64,000 nt of DNA from JANQEU01 sp965601455 (lineage in GTDB: Bacteria; Bacteroidota; Bacteroidia; Cytophagales; Cyclobacteriaceae), in NCBI GenBank assembly GCA_965601455.1, contig OZ271831.1:930001-994000 (forward strand), in the 5' to 3' direction. How positions within the stretch are numbered: position 1 is the stretch's first letter; every line of letters starts with the position of its first letter. This document shows, piece after piece, positions 1 through 8,073 of the stretch. Position numbers and translations under genes: made by a program. The notes below the pieces were generated by a model. The model was given only the letters and a program-made list of their open reading frames with translations. It was not told the DNA's origin and searched no databases.

Positions 1-33
1 GCGGCTGAGAAGGTTAAAGAAGTACTAGCGTAA
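1..33 (+). CDS. C-terminal end of an unidentified protein
   Basis: The first ten codons of the window read in one frame to a TAA stop, giving a Lys/Glu-rich helical tail (AAEKVKEVLA). The rest of the gene lies outside the window, so no family can be named. A stem-loop ten bases after the stop suggests that this is a real gene end. Confidence 0.35.
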   Translation, partial: AAEKVKEVLA

Positions 34-42
34 AGACACGTG

Positions 43-68
43 GACTTAGAATAAGAAAAATCTAAGTC
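43..68 (+). terminator. stem-loop after the partial gene
   Basis: GACTTAGA at 43-50 pairs perfectly with TCTAAGTC at 61-68 around a ten-base A-rich loop. There is no clear T tract after it, so it may stabilise the mRNA 3' end rather than act as a full intrinsic terminator. The remaining bases up to 304 show no gene, only the AT-rich leader of the next gene. Confidence 0.3.
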
Positions 69-304
69 ATTTCGAGATTGTTTGTTTCCAGGGATTTCTT
101 ATTGACTCATTGTACGTTGATAGAAACTTCAATAGATCTTGCTTCGATTGAATCTTTTTCTGGGTGTAGATAGTTCTTCTTTTACTCAACTGATTCAAAA
201 GTGTAGAAGGTACTTGCACTTATTCTGGAGAAAAAGTGTGCATTTTCTGATTTTAGAAACATTTTTGGCGTGAATTGAGTACATATATACATTAACCATT
301 TTTT

Positions 305-577
305 ATGCCAACAGTCAAGTTTACTTCCAACCTGAAACGATTCTATCCCGATTTGGCCCCTGTTAAAAGTCAAGCTTCTTCTGTCCCCGAGCTTTTAGAG
401 GAAATCAATTCCCTGCATCCCGGGATAAAGGATTATATCGTTGACGAACAGGGACGACTTCGAAAGCATGTAAATATTTTCATTGGAGATAAACTGATTG
501 ACGACCGGGAAGGACTGTCAGATGAGGTGAAAGATGGAACAGAGGTGTATATAATGCAGGCTCTTTCCGGTGGCTAA
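305..577 (+). CDS. MoaD/ThiS-like ubiquitin-fold sulfur carrier
   Basis: A 90-residue beta-grasp protein of the MoaD/ThiS type that ends in Gly-Gly. In this family that terminus is adenylated and turned into a thiocarboxylate for sulfur donation or protein conjugation. The start ATG precedes a typical first beta strand (VKFTSNLKRF), and the length fits the family. It lies six bases upstream of a BNR-repeat gene on the same strand, so the two are probably co-transcribed. No molybdopterin or thiamine gene is nearby, so the usual pathway role cannot be assumed. The fold is fairly certain; the biological pathway is not. Confidence 0.8.
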   Translation: MPTVKFTSNLKRFYPDLAPVKSQASSVPELLEEINSLHPGIKDYIVDEQGRLRKHVNIFIGDKLIDDREGLSDEVKDGTEVYIMQALSGG

Positions 578-583
578 GCCGCC

Positions 584-1669
584 ATGAAAGAAAAAAGAAA
601 CCTACTCCTTGGAACTCGCAAAGGTCTTGTGGTCTATTCATTGAATCACAACGACTCCTGGGTCTATCAAACGACGCACTTTGTGGGTGCGCCGGTATCG
701 TTAACTTTTGTTGATCCCAGATCCAATACCTGGTTCGCATGTTTGGATCATGGTCATTGGGGTGTGAAGCTTCATCGATCGGAGGACAATGGAGAAAACT
801 GGACCGAATTGGAATCCCCCAAGTTCGAAGAAGGACTGGAGATCAAAGAAGGTAAGCCGGCAACGGTAAATTACTTATGGGCCATGGCGCATGGTGGCTA
901 TGATCGTCAAGGTGTTTTGTACTTGGGGACCGACCCCGGAGCTCTTTTTTATACCGAAGACAATGGTGAGTCCTGGAAACTGGTTGAGGGGCTTTGGAAT
1001 CACTCTTCCAGAGTAGATGGATGGTTTGGGGGCGGAAGAGATGATCCTGGAATCCACAGCATTCTTGTAGATCCTCGTGACTCAGATCATATTTATGTGG
1101 CGATAAGTGTCGCCGGTGTTTTTGAAACTACGGATGGAGGCACAAGCTGGTCTCCGGCAAACAAAGGATTGTCAGCGGACTTCCTGCCTGATCCAACATC
1201 GGAAATTGGGCAGGACCCACATTTATTGGCATGGAACCCTAAGTCACCGGAAGTCATGTGGCAGCAAAACCACTGCGGTATTTTTATTAGCAAGGACGGG
1301 TCACAAAATTGGAGAAAAGTGAGTCAGAAAAAGGGACCGGCCGATTTTGGATTTGCCATTGCTGTTGATCCTGGAAAGCCTTCTACGGCCTGGGTGGTAC
1401 CTGGGATCAGTGATGAATTACGAATACCAGTTGATAACGGCCTGTGTGTTTGTAGAACCGATGATTTCGGTAAGTCATGGAAGGTACAGAAAAAGGGTCT
1501 ACCTCAGCATAGTTTTGATGTTGTATATCGACATTCCTTAGATGTTAATGGTGAGATGCTTGCTTTCGGAACAACTACAGGCAATGTATACTGGTCATCG
1601 GATAAAGGGGATAGTTGGGAAACCATAACCAATAACCTGGCAATGGTTTACTCTGTCGAGTTCACTTGA
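584..1669 (+). CDS. BNR/Asp-box beta-propeller protein (sialidase-like fold)
   Basis: A 361-residue protein with six Asp-box repeats (S/T-x-D-x-G-x-x-W) near residues 66, 124, 182, 236, 292 and 338, as in VPS10/sialidase-type propellers. There is no signal peptide, so it is probably cytoplasmic. I cannot identify the Arg triad and Tyr/Glu of true sialidases, so a glycosidase role is not supported; many such proteins are annotated as exo-alpha-sialidase by fold alone. It follows the MoaD-like gene by six bases, suggesting a functional pair. Its last 22 bases overlap the end of the convergent gene on the other strand. Confidence 0.75.
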   Translation: MKEKRNLLLGTRKGLVVYSLNHNDSWVYQTTHFVGAPVSLTFVDPRSNTWFACLDHGHWGVKLHRSEDNGENWTELESPKFEEGLEIKEGKPATVNYLWAMAHGGYDRQGVLYLGTDPGALFYTEDNGESWKLVEGLWNHSSRVDGWFGGGRDDPGIHSILVDPRDSDHIYVAISVAGVFETTDGGTSWSPANKGLSADFLPDPTSEIGQDPHLLAWNPKSPEVMWQQNHCGIFISKDGSQNWRKVSQKKGPADFGFAIAVDPGKPSTAWVVPGISDELRIPVDNGLCVCRTDDFGKSWKVQKKGLPQHSFDVVYRHSLDVNGEMLAFGTTTGNVYWSSDKGDSWETITNNLAMVYSVEFT

Positions 1670-2979
1670 TTTCCGTGATCGATTTCGTTAAGCAGTCTTC
1701 CTCGTAAGCTGAAATACCGCCAGTTACCCACTTTCTGGTCGTTTTCGAAAGAACCTTCTGACTCAGTGAGTCCATTGGAGTGATAATATTTCCAAGGTCC
1801 AGTTTTTTGACCGTCCTTCATCTCTCCTTCGAACTCGGTGAATCCGTTTATGAAATAACCTTTGAATTTACCTTGATATAGACCATCCTCTAACGACGTT
1901 TCCAGACGTTTTTCACCCTCTGGGAAATACTCAAAGAAGGTACCATTTCCATTTTCCAGACTTCCTTTCATAAGTGGATTCCCTTTTATATTATAATAGT
2001 CAGAGACGTTCCAAAGCTTTCCCAGGATCCAGGTCTGTTCTTGCCGGATTTGGTCGTTGGGATAGAAGATCCCCCATAATCCATCTTTTTTCCCCTCTAC
2101 ATATGTACCGATTCTCTCTGGTTTGCCATTTGCAAAAAAGACAATCCATTGACCGTTCCTTTCCCCCGAAGAGAAGGGTCCTTCCTCCATTAGAGCGCCG
2201 TCTTCATCAAAGTATTTCCAAATACCGGTTTTTTGATCATTCAGGTACTTTCCTATTGAAAACAGGGTTTCATTAGGATAAAAGTTGAGCCAGGTATCAA
2301 TTTTAGAACCGTTATCATATGTGCCTTCGACCGATTTTTTTCCGTTGTAGTGAAATTCGCTGTATTTACCATCCAGGGCACCGTTCTCGAAAGCAAATCT
2401 TTTCTCAGTTTTCCCATTCGTGTGATAGGTGGTCCATGTTCCGGTAGGGTTTCCATTCTCATAGTTTTCTTCCGCCCTCAACCGGTTATAATCGTAATAG
2501 TATTGCCATTTGCCATGGGCTTTTCCTGCCTTATATTTCTTCTTGAAGCTGATGGGTCCATCAGAAAAATACTCTGTCCATGTACTATCCATAAGATCGT
2601 TCTTATACACCCCAACCAAAGCCATGCCACCGGTTTCATAATACTCGATGTGCCATCCATGTTTTTTTCCATTGAGGAATTCCGTGTCTGATATGCGGAT
2701 ACCCTGTCGATCCATAATTGATTCCGTCCCCGACTTTAATCCGTCTTGATAGTATGTGACCTTTCCAATGTTCCCATTTGGATGATATATAACCCATTGG
2801 TCGGTAGGTTTCCCATTTTCAATAGTGCCTTTTACCAGCAGGTTTTTGTTATCATAATATCCCTTAAAGACTCCATCTTCTATAGTGTCATTATCCTTAA
2901 GGAACTGTATGGGATCAAAAGACTGGGCTTTCGTGAAGAGAAGTGATAGAATTAGAAAGGTGAATAACGGGAACCTCAT
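1648..2979 (-). CDS. secreted MORN-repeat (YwqK-like) protein
   Basis: About 443 residues, made almost entirely of repeats of the type G-K-x-x-G-x-W-x-x-Y-x-x-N-G, roughly 20-24 residues each. This is the pattern of the MORN_2/YwqK family often labelled antitoxin component. The ATG at 2979 is chosen over an in-frame TTG at 2997 because it begins a clean signal peptide (MRFPLFTFLILSLLF, cleavage after KAQS). It is therefore exported, and an antitoxin role is doubtful. Function is unknown; in Bacteroidota such proteins are common cell-envelope or surface proteins. It converges on and overlaps the BNR gene by 22 bases. Confidence 0.75.
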   Translation of the reverse strand: MRFPLFTFLILSLLFTKAQSFDPIQFLKDNDTIEDGVFKGYYDNKNLLVKGTIENGKPTDQWVIYHPNGNIGKVTYYQDGLKSGTESIMDRQGIRISDTEFLNGKKHGWHIEYYETGGMALVGVYKNDLMDSTWTEYFSDGPISFKKKYKAGKAHGKWQYYYDYNRLRAEENYENGNPTGTWTTYHTNGKTEKRFAFENGALDGKYSEFHYNGKKSVEGTYDNGSKIDTWLNFYPNETLFSIGKYLNDQKTGIWKYFDEDGALMEEGPFSSGERNGQWIVFFANGKPERIGTYVEGKKDGLWGIFYPNDQIRQEQTWILGKLWNVSDYYNIKGNPLMKGSLENGNGTFFEYFPEGEKRLETSLEDGLYQGKFKGYFINGFTEFEGEMKDGQKTGPWKYYHSNGLTESEGSFENDQKVGNWRYFSLRGRLLNEIDHGNQVNSTE

Positions 2980-3128
2980 ATACTGACTTATGCGCAAAAA
3001 CCGTGCTTAACAGATAATGGTACTAAGTTGAAAAAACTTTATAACATTTCATTGGCAACGAAAATATTTACAAAAAAGTTACTTATTGAAAATATTCAAT
3101 TGTATCAAAAAAAAGTTATATTGAGTCT

Positions 3129-4226
3129 ATGTCTTCGCTTGATAATGGAAATTCAGGATTGCACTGGCCTGAAATCCTGAGCCTCGCCGGTCTGAACGTA
3201 GCCATTGCCATCAGTTGGATTGCTTATCATGAGTACCAACCTGTACTTATTCGTGAATTTGAGTTTGATAGTTTGTCATCGTTCCTGGTTCTTGCCAAGG
3301 CGATTGTCCTTGTACTGATCCCTCCCCTTGCAGGATGGGTAGCGGATATCATTCTTAGAAAAAATGGAAAGTTTTTTACTGTTTTTGCCGTGGGCATAGG
3401 ATCAACAGCGATGATCTTTATGGCTGTTGCTACAGTTATCGGAGCTGGGCCTCTAAGCGCAATAAGGGGGTTTTTACCAATAATGATCATTTTATGGCTT
3501 ATTGCAATGAACATCTTCATAAGCCCTGCGAACTCATTGATAGAAACCTTCGGTCCTGCCAAAAAATTACCCATTGTCATGGGAGTTCTGTTTTTAGCCA
3601 CTGAAATCATTTATGCTCTTGAACCTGTAGTCATTGGGTTGGTTCAGTTCTTTGGGGATACACTCACTTTCATTGTTGGTGCGTTATTGGTGGGTGGTAC
3701 GGGTTTTCTTTTTCAGAAAGTGTCTGCCAGCGAGGTAACTCAGAGAAAAGAAGAATTGGCACAGTCCAAAGGCGAGTCAGGATCTACCACAGGACTTTTA
3801 GCTATCATTTTTATCGGATTAGTTCTCGGGTTGGGAAAAGCCATTGTCATCGAATATTTACCGGGTATGCTTGATTCTTCGTATCAGTCTTCTAATGGAA
3901 AATATGTCTCGTTGGGTTTATTAGCTTTTGCGGCCATTTTTGGGTTTGCGGTCAGTAGGGTTATATCCAATATGGATTTGTTAAAAGTGATCATTTTTGG
4001 TTTCATCATTATGTTGATTGGTTCTGTAACCATTCTCTTGAAACTGGGATTCACTGTAACGGTGTTGGGTGCGATTTTGACAGCCCTTTCCTTCAGTCTA
4101 CTGAATATTAGTGGTTTGCCATATGCATTTAAGCACCTTTCATCCAGAAATGTTACTTATGGGGTAGGCATCTATATTGGTGCCAGCGAGCTCTTTAGTG
4201 GGCTTTTTGAGAATCTGGGTTTATGA
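3129..4226 (+). CDS. MFS-like multi-pass membrane transporter
   Basis: A 365-residue hydrophobic protein with about ten to twelve membrane segments, in two halves split by a polar loop near residues 195-220 (rich in K, E, Q and S). The first half has a loop after helix 2 resembling the MFS motif A region (LAGWVADIILRKNGKF). Substrate is not predictable. An AT-rich leader of about 130 bases precedes the ATG. The final 32 bases overlap the convergent gene, which is unusually long for opposing genes. It could belong to a related permease superfamily rather than to classical MFS. Confidence 0.7.
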   Translation: MSSLDNGNSGLHWPEILSLAGLNVAIAISWIAYHEYQPVLIREFEFDSLSSFLVLAKAIVLVLIPPLAGWVADIILRKNGKFFTVFAVGIGSTAMIFMAVATVIGAGPLSAIRGFLPIMIILWLIAMNIFISPANSLIETFGPAKKLPIVMGVLFLATEIIYALEPVVIGLVQFFGDTLTFIVGALLVGGTGFLFQKVSASEVTQRKEELAQSKGESGSTTGLLAIIFIGLVLGLGKAIVIEYLPGMLDSSYQSSNGKYVSLGLLAFAAIFGFAVSRVISNMDLLKVIIFGFIIMLIGSVTILLKLGFTVTVLGAILTALSFSLLNISGLPYAFKHLSSRNVTYGVGIYIGASELFSGLFENLGL

Positions 4227-4806
4227 TATCCAGAACGGTATGAAGGACAGAAGATGATTTGTCCTCAAGGAGTTGAAGGTCCGAAAGTGGGAATTTCCAT
4301 GCCACCTTCAAAAATGGATGATTCTTGATGATGTCCTGGATATCTGAGAGGCTGAGTGCGGAGAAAGCTTGATAATTCTCTGACTCGAAGTGATACTCCC
4401 ATGGGGTACTATGTGTGCACAAAAACACTTCTTCTAATTTCTGAAATCGGTCATGGAGAGCATTTCGATAAGGTTTTGTGGCTTCACCGGACAGATGAAG
4501 AATACAACTAATCTCATGTCCCCACCAAACCATAACGCGGTAGCTAAATACGGTCTTTCTGGAAAAGAGTCTGGGATAATCAAGGACAAAATAGGGTAGA
4601 TCCAAATAGTTTTCACCCTTACTTATTTTCCCCGCTTTCGTTTTTGTACCTGAAGGAAAAGGGAAATGTGAGATTTGGACAATGTGCTTTAAGGCTACCT
4701 CTACCTGTGCTAGTTTTCGGATGATCTTGTCGGAAAGTTGTCTTTTTGCCAGTAGAAAATTCTGATCACCAAGTATCTCTAAATCCTGGTGATTGAAATC
4801 TACCAT
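4195..4806 (-). CDS. conserved-looking hypothetical protein coupled to the FabH gene
   Basis: A 203-residue soluble protein without signal peptide or membrane segment. I do not recognise a family. It has several aromatic and charged conserved-looking stretches (FPFPSGTKTKAGKI, LDLPYFVLDYPR, VWWGHEISCILHLSG). Its ATG lies inside the last codons of the FabH-type gene (seven-base overlap), so it is translated from the same mRNA and may act with that ketoacyl synthase. Its 3' end overlaps the MFS-like gene by 32 bases. The frame is supported by the tight coupling and protein-like composition. Confidence 0.65.
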   Translation of the reverse strand: MVDFNHQDLEILGDQNFLLAKRQLSDKIIRKLAQVEVALKHIVQISHFPFPSGTKTKAGKISKGENYLDLPYFVLDYPRLFSRKTVFSYRVMVWWGHEISCILHLSGEATKPYRNALHDRFQKLEEVFLCTHSTPWEYHFESENYQAFSALSLSDIQDIIKNHPFLKVAWKFPLSDLQLLEDKSSSVLHTVLDIINPDSQKAH

Positions 4807-5804
4807 CTAATTAGTGCTGACGCCCAAGTAAATCCACTGCCAAATGCAGCCATACAGACAAGATCTCCCTTCTTAATTTTTCCTTCTTTGTAGGCTTCGC
4901 TTAAGGCAATTGGAATGGACGCTGCGGTAGTATTTCCAAATCGCTGAATATTATTATGTACCTGATCGTCAGTCAACCCCATTTTTTTCTGAATAAACTG
5001 GCTTATTCTCAAATTCGCCTGATGGGGGATAAGTAAACTGATGTCTGATGGTTGGTAGCCATTCGTTTGAAGAGCTTCCATTATTACTTCTGAAAATCGG
5101 GTGACAGCATGTTTGAATACAAAATTCCCATTCATATAAGGGTAATAGCTGGTGTCATCCGGATCGTTTTCTTCCATAATTGCATCTACCCATCTTCCCG
5201 TTGCTGGTCCGATTAAGGTCAACTCTTCTGCATGTTTACCTTCAGCGTGCAGGTGGGTGGATAGTATACCATGACCTTCATCTGCTCTTTGAAGGACAAT
5301 TGCACCGGCACCATCTCCAAAAATTACGGATACATTTCTACCCCTGGTTGTTTTCTCTAAACCACCTGAATGATACTCCGACCCAATGATGAGTATGTTT
5401 TGGTACATCCCGGTTTTAATGAATTGATCACCGACCGATAGTGCATATACAAAGCCTGAACACTGGTTTCTTACATCCAAGGCCCCTATTTCTTTGATAC
5501 CTAGTTGGTCCTGAACCTGAACACCCGGGCCTGGAAAGTAATAATCAGGACTTAACGTGGCAAAAATGATAAAGTCAATATCATCTGGGGTGAGGCCAGC
5601 ATCTTCAATAGCTAAGCGGGCGGCTTTCGTGCCCATGGTGGAGGGCTTGTCATCTGTGGAGGGGTCCACCCAACGCCTCTCGTGGATTCCAGTTCGTTCA
5701 ACGATCCAATCGTCGCTGGTTTCCATCATCTTTTCAAGGTCCTTATTGGTCACAACATTCTCCGGAACATAATGACCAATTCCTCCAATTTTAGAACTAT
5801 ACAT
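4800..5804 (-). CDS. fabH: 3-oxoacyl-ACP synthase III (FabH-type)
   Basis: A beta-ketoacyl-ACP synthase III that condenses an acyl-CoA starter with malonyl-ACP to begin fatty-acid or related acyl-chain synthesis. With the ATG at 5804 (preferred over an upstream TTG) the protein has 334 residues, normal for the family. The catalytic triad is visible: Cys115 in NQCSGF, His261 in IPHQAN and Asn291 in FGNTTAAS. It stands apart from any fab/plsX cluster and is followed by an overlapping gene of unknown function, so it may be a specialised paralogue rather than the housekeeping enzyme. Thiolase-fold identity is very secure. Confidence 0.9.
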   Translation of the reverse strand: MYSSKIGGIGHYVPENVVTNKDLEKMMETSDDWIVERTGIHERRWVDPSTDDKPSTMGTKAARLAIEDAGLTPDDIDFIIFATLSPDYYFPGPGVQVQDQLGIKEIGALDVRNQCSGFVYALSVGDQFIKTGMYQNILIIGSEYHSGGLEKTTRGRNVSVIFGDGAGAIVLQRADEGHGILSTHLHAEGKHAEELTLIGPATGRWVDAIMEENDPDDTSYYPYMNGNFVFKHAVTRFSEVIMEALQTNGYQPSDISLLIPHQANLRISQFIQKKMGLTDDQVHNNIQRFGNTTAASIPIALSEAYKEGKIKKGDLVCMAAFGSGFTWASALIRW

Positions 5805-5900
5805 TTTCAATCACTTTTGGGTGTATCCAAAGATAAGTGACGAATTGGATTGAAAAGACCTTTTACTGATCAAAATCAGGGATCCTGGCAATTGAATAAA

Positions 5901-7979
5901 CTAGTTAATTACCCTAATCTCTATTCTTCGATTTAACTCACGGCCATTTTGCTCATCGTCATTTGAAGCGATGGGTTGAGTTTCACCATATCCTTTGGCA
6001 ATCAACCGATTTTCTGATACACCTGCCTCAACTAACCATTTCTTTACGGCCTCTGCTCTTTTCTGTGAAACCCAGAGATTACTGGTGGATGTTCCCACAT
6101 TATCCGTGTGACCACCTATCTCAATCTTCAATGATGGATTTGCCTTCAGCTGGTTCTTGACTTTCTCCATGATTGGAACATTTGTTCTCAGGAGGCTTGC
6201 TGTGCCAAATCCGAAGTAGATGTTTTCTGACATGAGCTTTCGGCCAAGCTTGTAATTAGCCACCTGCTCTACTTTCTTCGCTTCCTTCTTACTGGTGGCA
6301 ACTAACTTCGTTCTGCTTGGCTTTAGAGCGACCTTCGTCTCTTCCGGTTCAAGGTTAGATTCTTGTAAAGCTACCGTTGCTTTCTGCTTGGCAGGTTCAC
6401 TCACAGAAGAGTTCGAAGCCGTTTCCACTACTTCCGGGATATAATTAGCCGGTTTATTGAAAACAAAGTCCTTAATGTAAGTCGTGTTTAAACCGCCAGT
6501 TTCATGAATCTCAAACTCCTCAGAAAATAGTACTTCGTGGTTACGAATAATCTCTACGAAGTAGATTTCATCCGCAATAATTTCAGTACCATATCCTCCT
6601 GAAGCTGTCAATTCAGACTGGAAATGCTCGTCGGTATATTGTGAAGGTGTGAACCGAATTCGGGCATCGGTAATTGGTGCTTTGGCTGTAGCGTCAAATA
6701 TCCGACCTTCAATATTGACCTTCTGAATTTCCCAGAAAAAATAGATATCGTAGTCACCCTTAGTATGCAATCGATTAGAACTGAAGTAGCCAGAGTTATT
6801 GTTGCTGTTCATTTTAAAATGAATTTCATCGTCGGGTGTGTTAATTGGGAAGCCAAGGTTTTGTGGTTTGGTCCATTGCAGCTTCACTGTGTCAAATGTT
6901 GACTTAAACACATCATATCCACCGATGCTGTTATGTCCTGTAGATGAAAAATAAAGTGTTTTTTCATCCGGACTCAAGTAAGGGCTGTCCTCGTCGTCGA
7001 GACTATTAATGGCTTCTGCAAAAGGGGCTGGTTTGCTCCACTTACCACTCTGAGCGTCGCGGTAAGACTGATAGAGATCTGTCCCGTTCTTTTTCGTTTT
7101 AGTTGCAAAAATGATTCTATCCTCGTGCTCGTTGATGAAAAAGTGAGACTCCAGATGTGTACTTGTAATCTTGCTGTCGAACTCTTGCGGCGCAGTCCAT
7201 TGATCCCCGGATGGTTCTGAAAAATAAATATCTCCACCTTTTTTCGGACTGAACAAGAATAATTTACCATCCTCATTTACCACTTCAATGTTTGCATGTT
7301 GTCTTTTAAATGAACCCAATGCATCTACCTTAGTGATTTCTGACCAGTTTCTGTTGTTACTCTTGCTGTAGTAAATCTGGTAATCCTCGCTTTCTGCCGA
7401 TCTCGATGATACAAAAAGCAGTTCTCCTGTTTCTTCCGAATAAGCAGGACTTAATTCTGCGCCGGATGTGTTTATACCACCATCGAGTTGGTGTATTTCA
7501 TAATTATCAGTGTTTTCGAAGAAAGCAAGTTTTTCACGACCATCTTTAAGAAACAATTTACTTTCCTTTGTTATTTCCCTGCTATGGAATTGAGGTAATT
7601 TCAGGAATACCTTCCAGGATTCAATCGCCTCTTCATACATGTATTTTCTTACATATATCCTTCCCATCCAATAGTGATAAAACTTATCTTTTTTGCCTTT
7701 TGTCTGACCAAAAGCCAATATTTCATTCAGTGATTTTTCTCTGTAGTTAGTTAGAAGCGAACAGATCTCTGCTTTATAATCTGCATCTTCGTAGCTAGGG
7801 TTTGCCTGGAGAACTTGCTGGTATCCAAGAAGTGCTTCTTCCAGCCGTTCTTCATAAAATAGTTCTTCTGCTTCCAGGAATAACTTATCAACTTTTTGTG
7901 CATCGACCTGAAAAGCAAGAGTGAAAATTAGCAAGACGCTAATTCCAAACGTTTTGTTAGCATATTTCATGGGTGACAT
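5901..7979 (-). CDS. PorE-like OmpA-family protein (TPR, PD40 propeller, OmpA)
   Basis: A 692-residue exported protein. A signal peptide ends near Ala-Gln (residue 27). A TPR-like helical region follows (about 30-150), then a PD40/WD40-like propeller (about 165-430) with blocks such as SPYLSPDEKTLYFSS and FFINEHEDRIIFAT, a carboxypeptidase-regulatory-like beta domain (about 435-510), a polar linker, and an OmpA C-terminal peptidoglycan-binding domain (about 580-692) with GGHTDN and ELNRRIEI. This order matches PorE of the type IX secretion system, which ties the outer-membrane complex to peptidoglycan. Three copies occur here, so a T9SS role for this one is only inferred. Confidence 0.82.
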   Translation of the reverse strand: MSPMKYANKTFGISVLLIFTLAFQVDAQKVDKLFLEAEELFYEERLEEALLGYQQVLQANPSYEDADYKAEICSLLTNYREKSLNEILAFGQTKGKKDKFYHYWMGRIYVRKYMYEEAIESWKVFLKLPQFHSREITKESKLFLKDGREKLAFFENTDNYEIHQLDGGINTSGAELSPAYSEETGELLFVSSRSAESEDYQIYYSKSNNRNWSEITKVDALGSFKRQHANIEVVNEDGKLFLFSPKKGGDIYFSEPSGDQWTAPQEFDSKITSTHLESHFFINEHEDRIIFATKTKKNGTDLYQSYRDAQSGKWSKPAPFAEAINSLDDEDSPYLSPDEKTLYFSSTGHNSIGGYDVFKSTFDTVKLQWTKPQNLGFPINTPDDEIHFKMNSNNNSGYFSSNRLHTKGDYDIYFFWEIQKVNIEGRIFDATAKAPITDARIRFTPSQYTDEHFQSELTASGGYGTEIIADEIYFVEIIRNHEVLFSEEFEIHETGGLNTTYIKDFVFNKPANYIPEVVETASNSSVSEPAKQKATVALQESNLEPEETKVALKPSRTKLVATSKKEAKKVEQVANYKLGRKLMSENIYFGFGTASLLRTNVPIMEKVKNQLKANPSLKIEIGGHTDNVGTSTSNLWVSQKRAEAVKKWLVEAGVSENRLIAKGYGETQPIASNDDEQNGRELNRRIEIRVIN

Positions 7980-8005
7980 CAGTCTTAATTAGGTGAATCA
8001 ATTAA

Positions 8006-8018
8006 TGATGCTAAGTAA
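8006..8018 (-). repeat. leader motif shared with the short OmpA gene
   Basis: On the minus strand TTACTTAGCATCA lies about 30-40 bases upstream of the start of the 5901-7979 gene. The same 13 bases occur upstream of the short OmpA gene at 10723-10735. Both genes then begin with the same bases, ATGTCACCCATGAA. The motif is therefore either a leftover of duplication or a shared control site. Confidence 0.5.
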
Positions 8019-8073
8019 AAGAATTAGGATCAATTCTTCTTTAAGTGAAGCTAGCAAATATGTTTATTGTCAG

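Noticed and set aside
584..1669. Calling the BNR protein a sialidase
   Set aside because: Asp boxes mark the propeller fold only; the Arg triad and Tyr/Glu catalytic residues were not found.
1648..2979. Calling the MORN-repeat protein a toxin-antitoxin component
   Set aside because: It has a signal peptide and no toxin gene beside it.
3227..3610. 127-residue minus-strand frame inside the MFS-like gene
   Set aside because: It mirrors the membrane protein's codons, has no family match and lies wholly inside a good gene.
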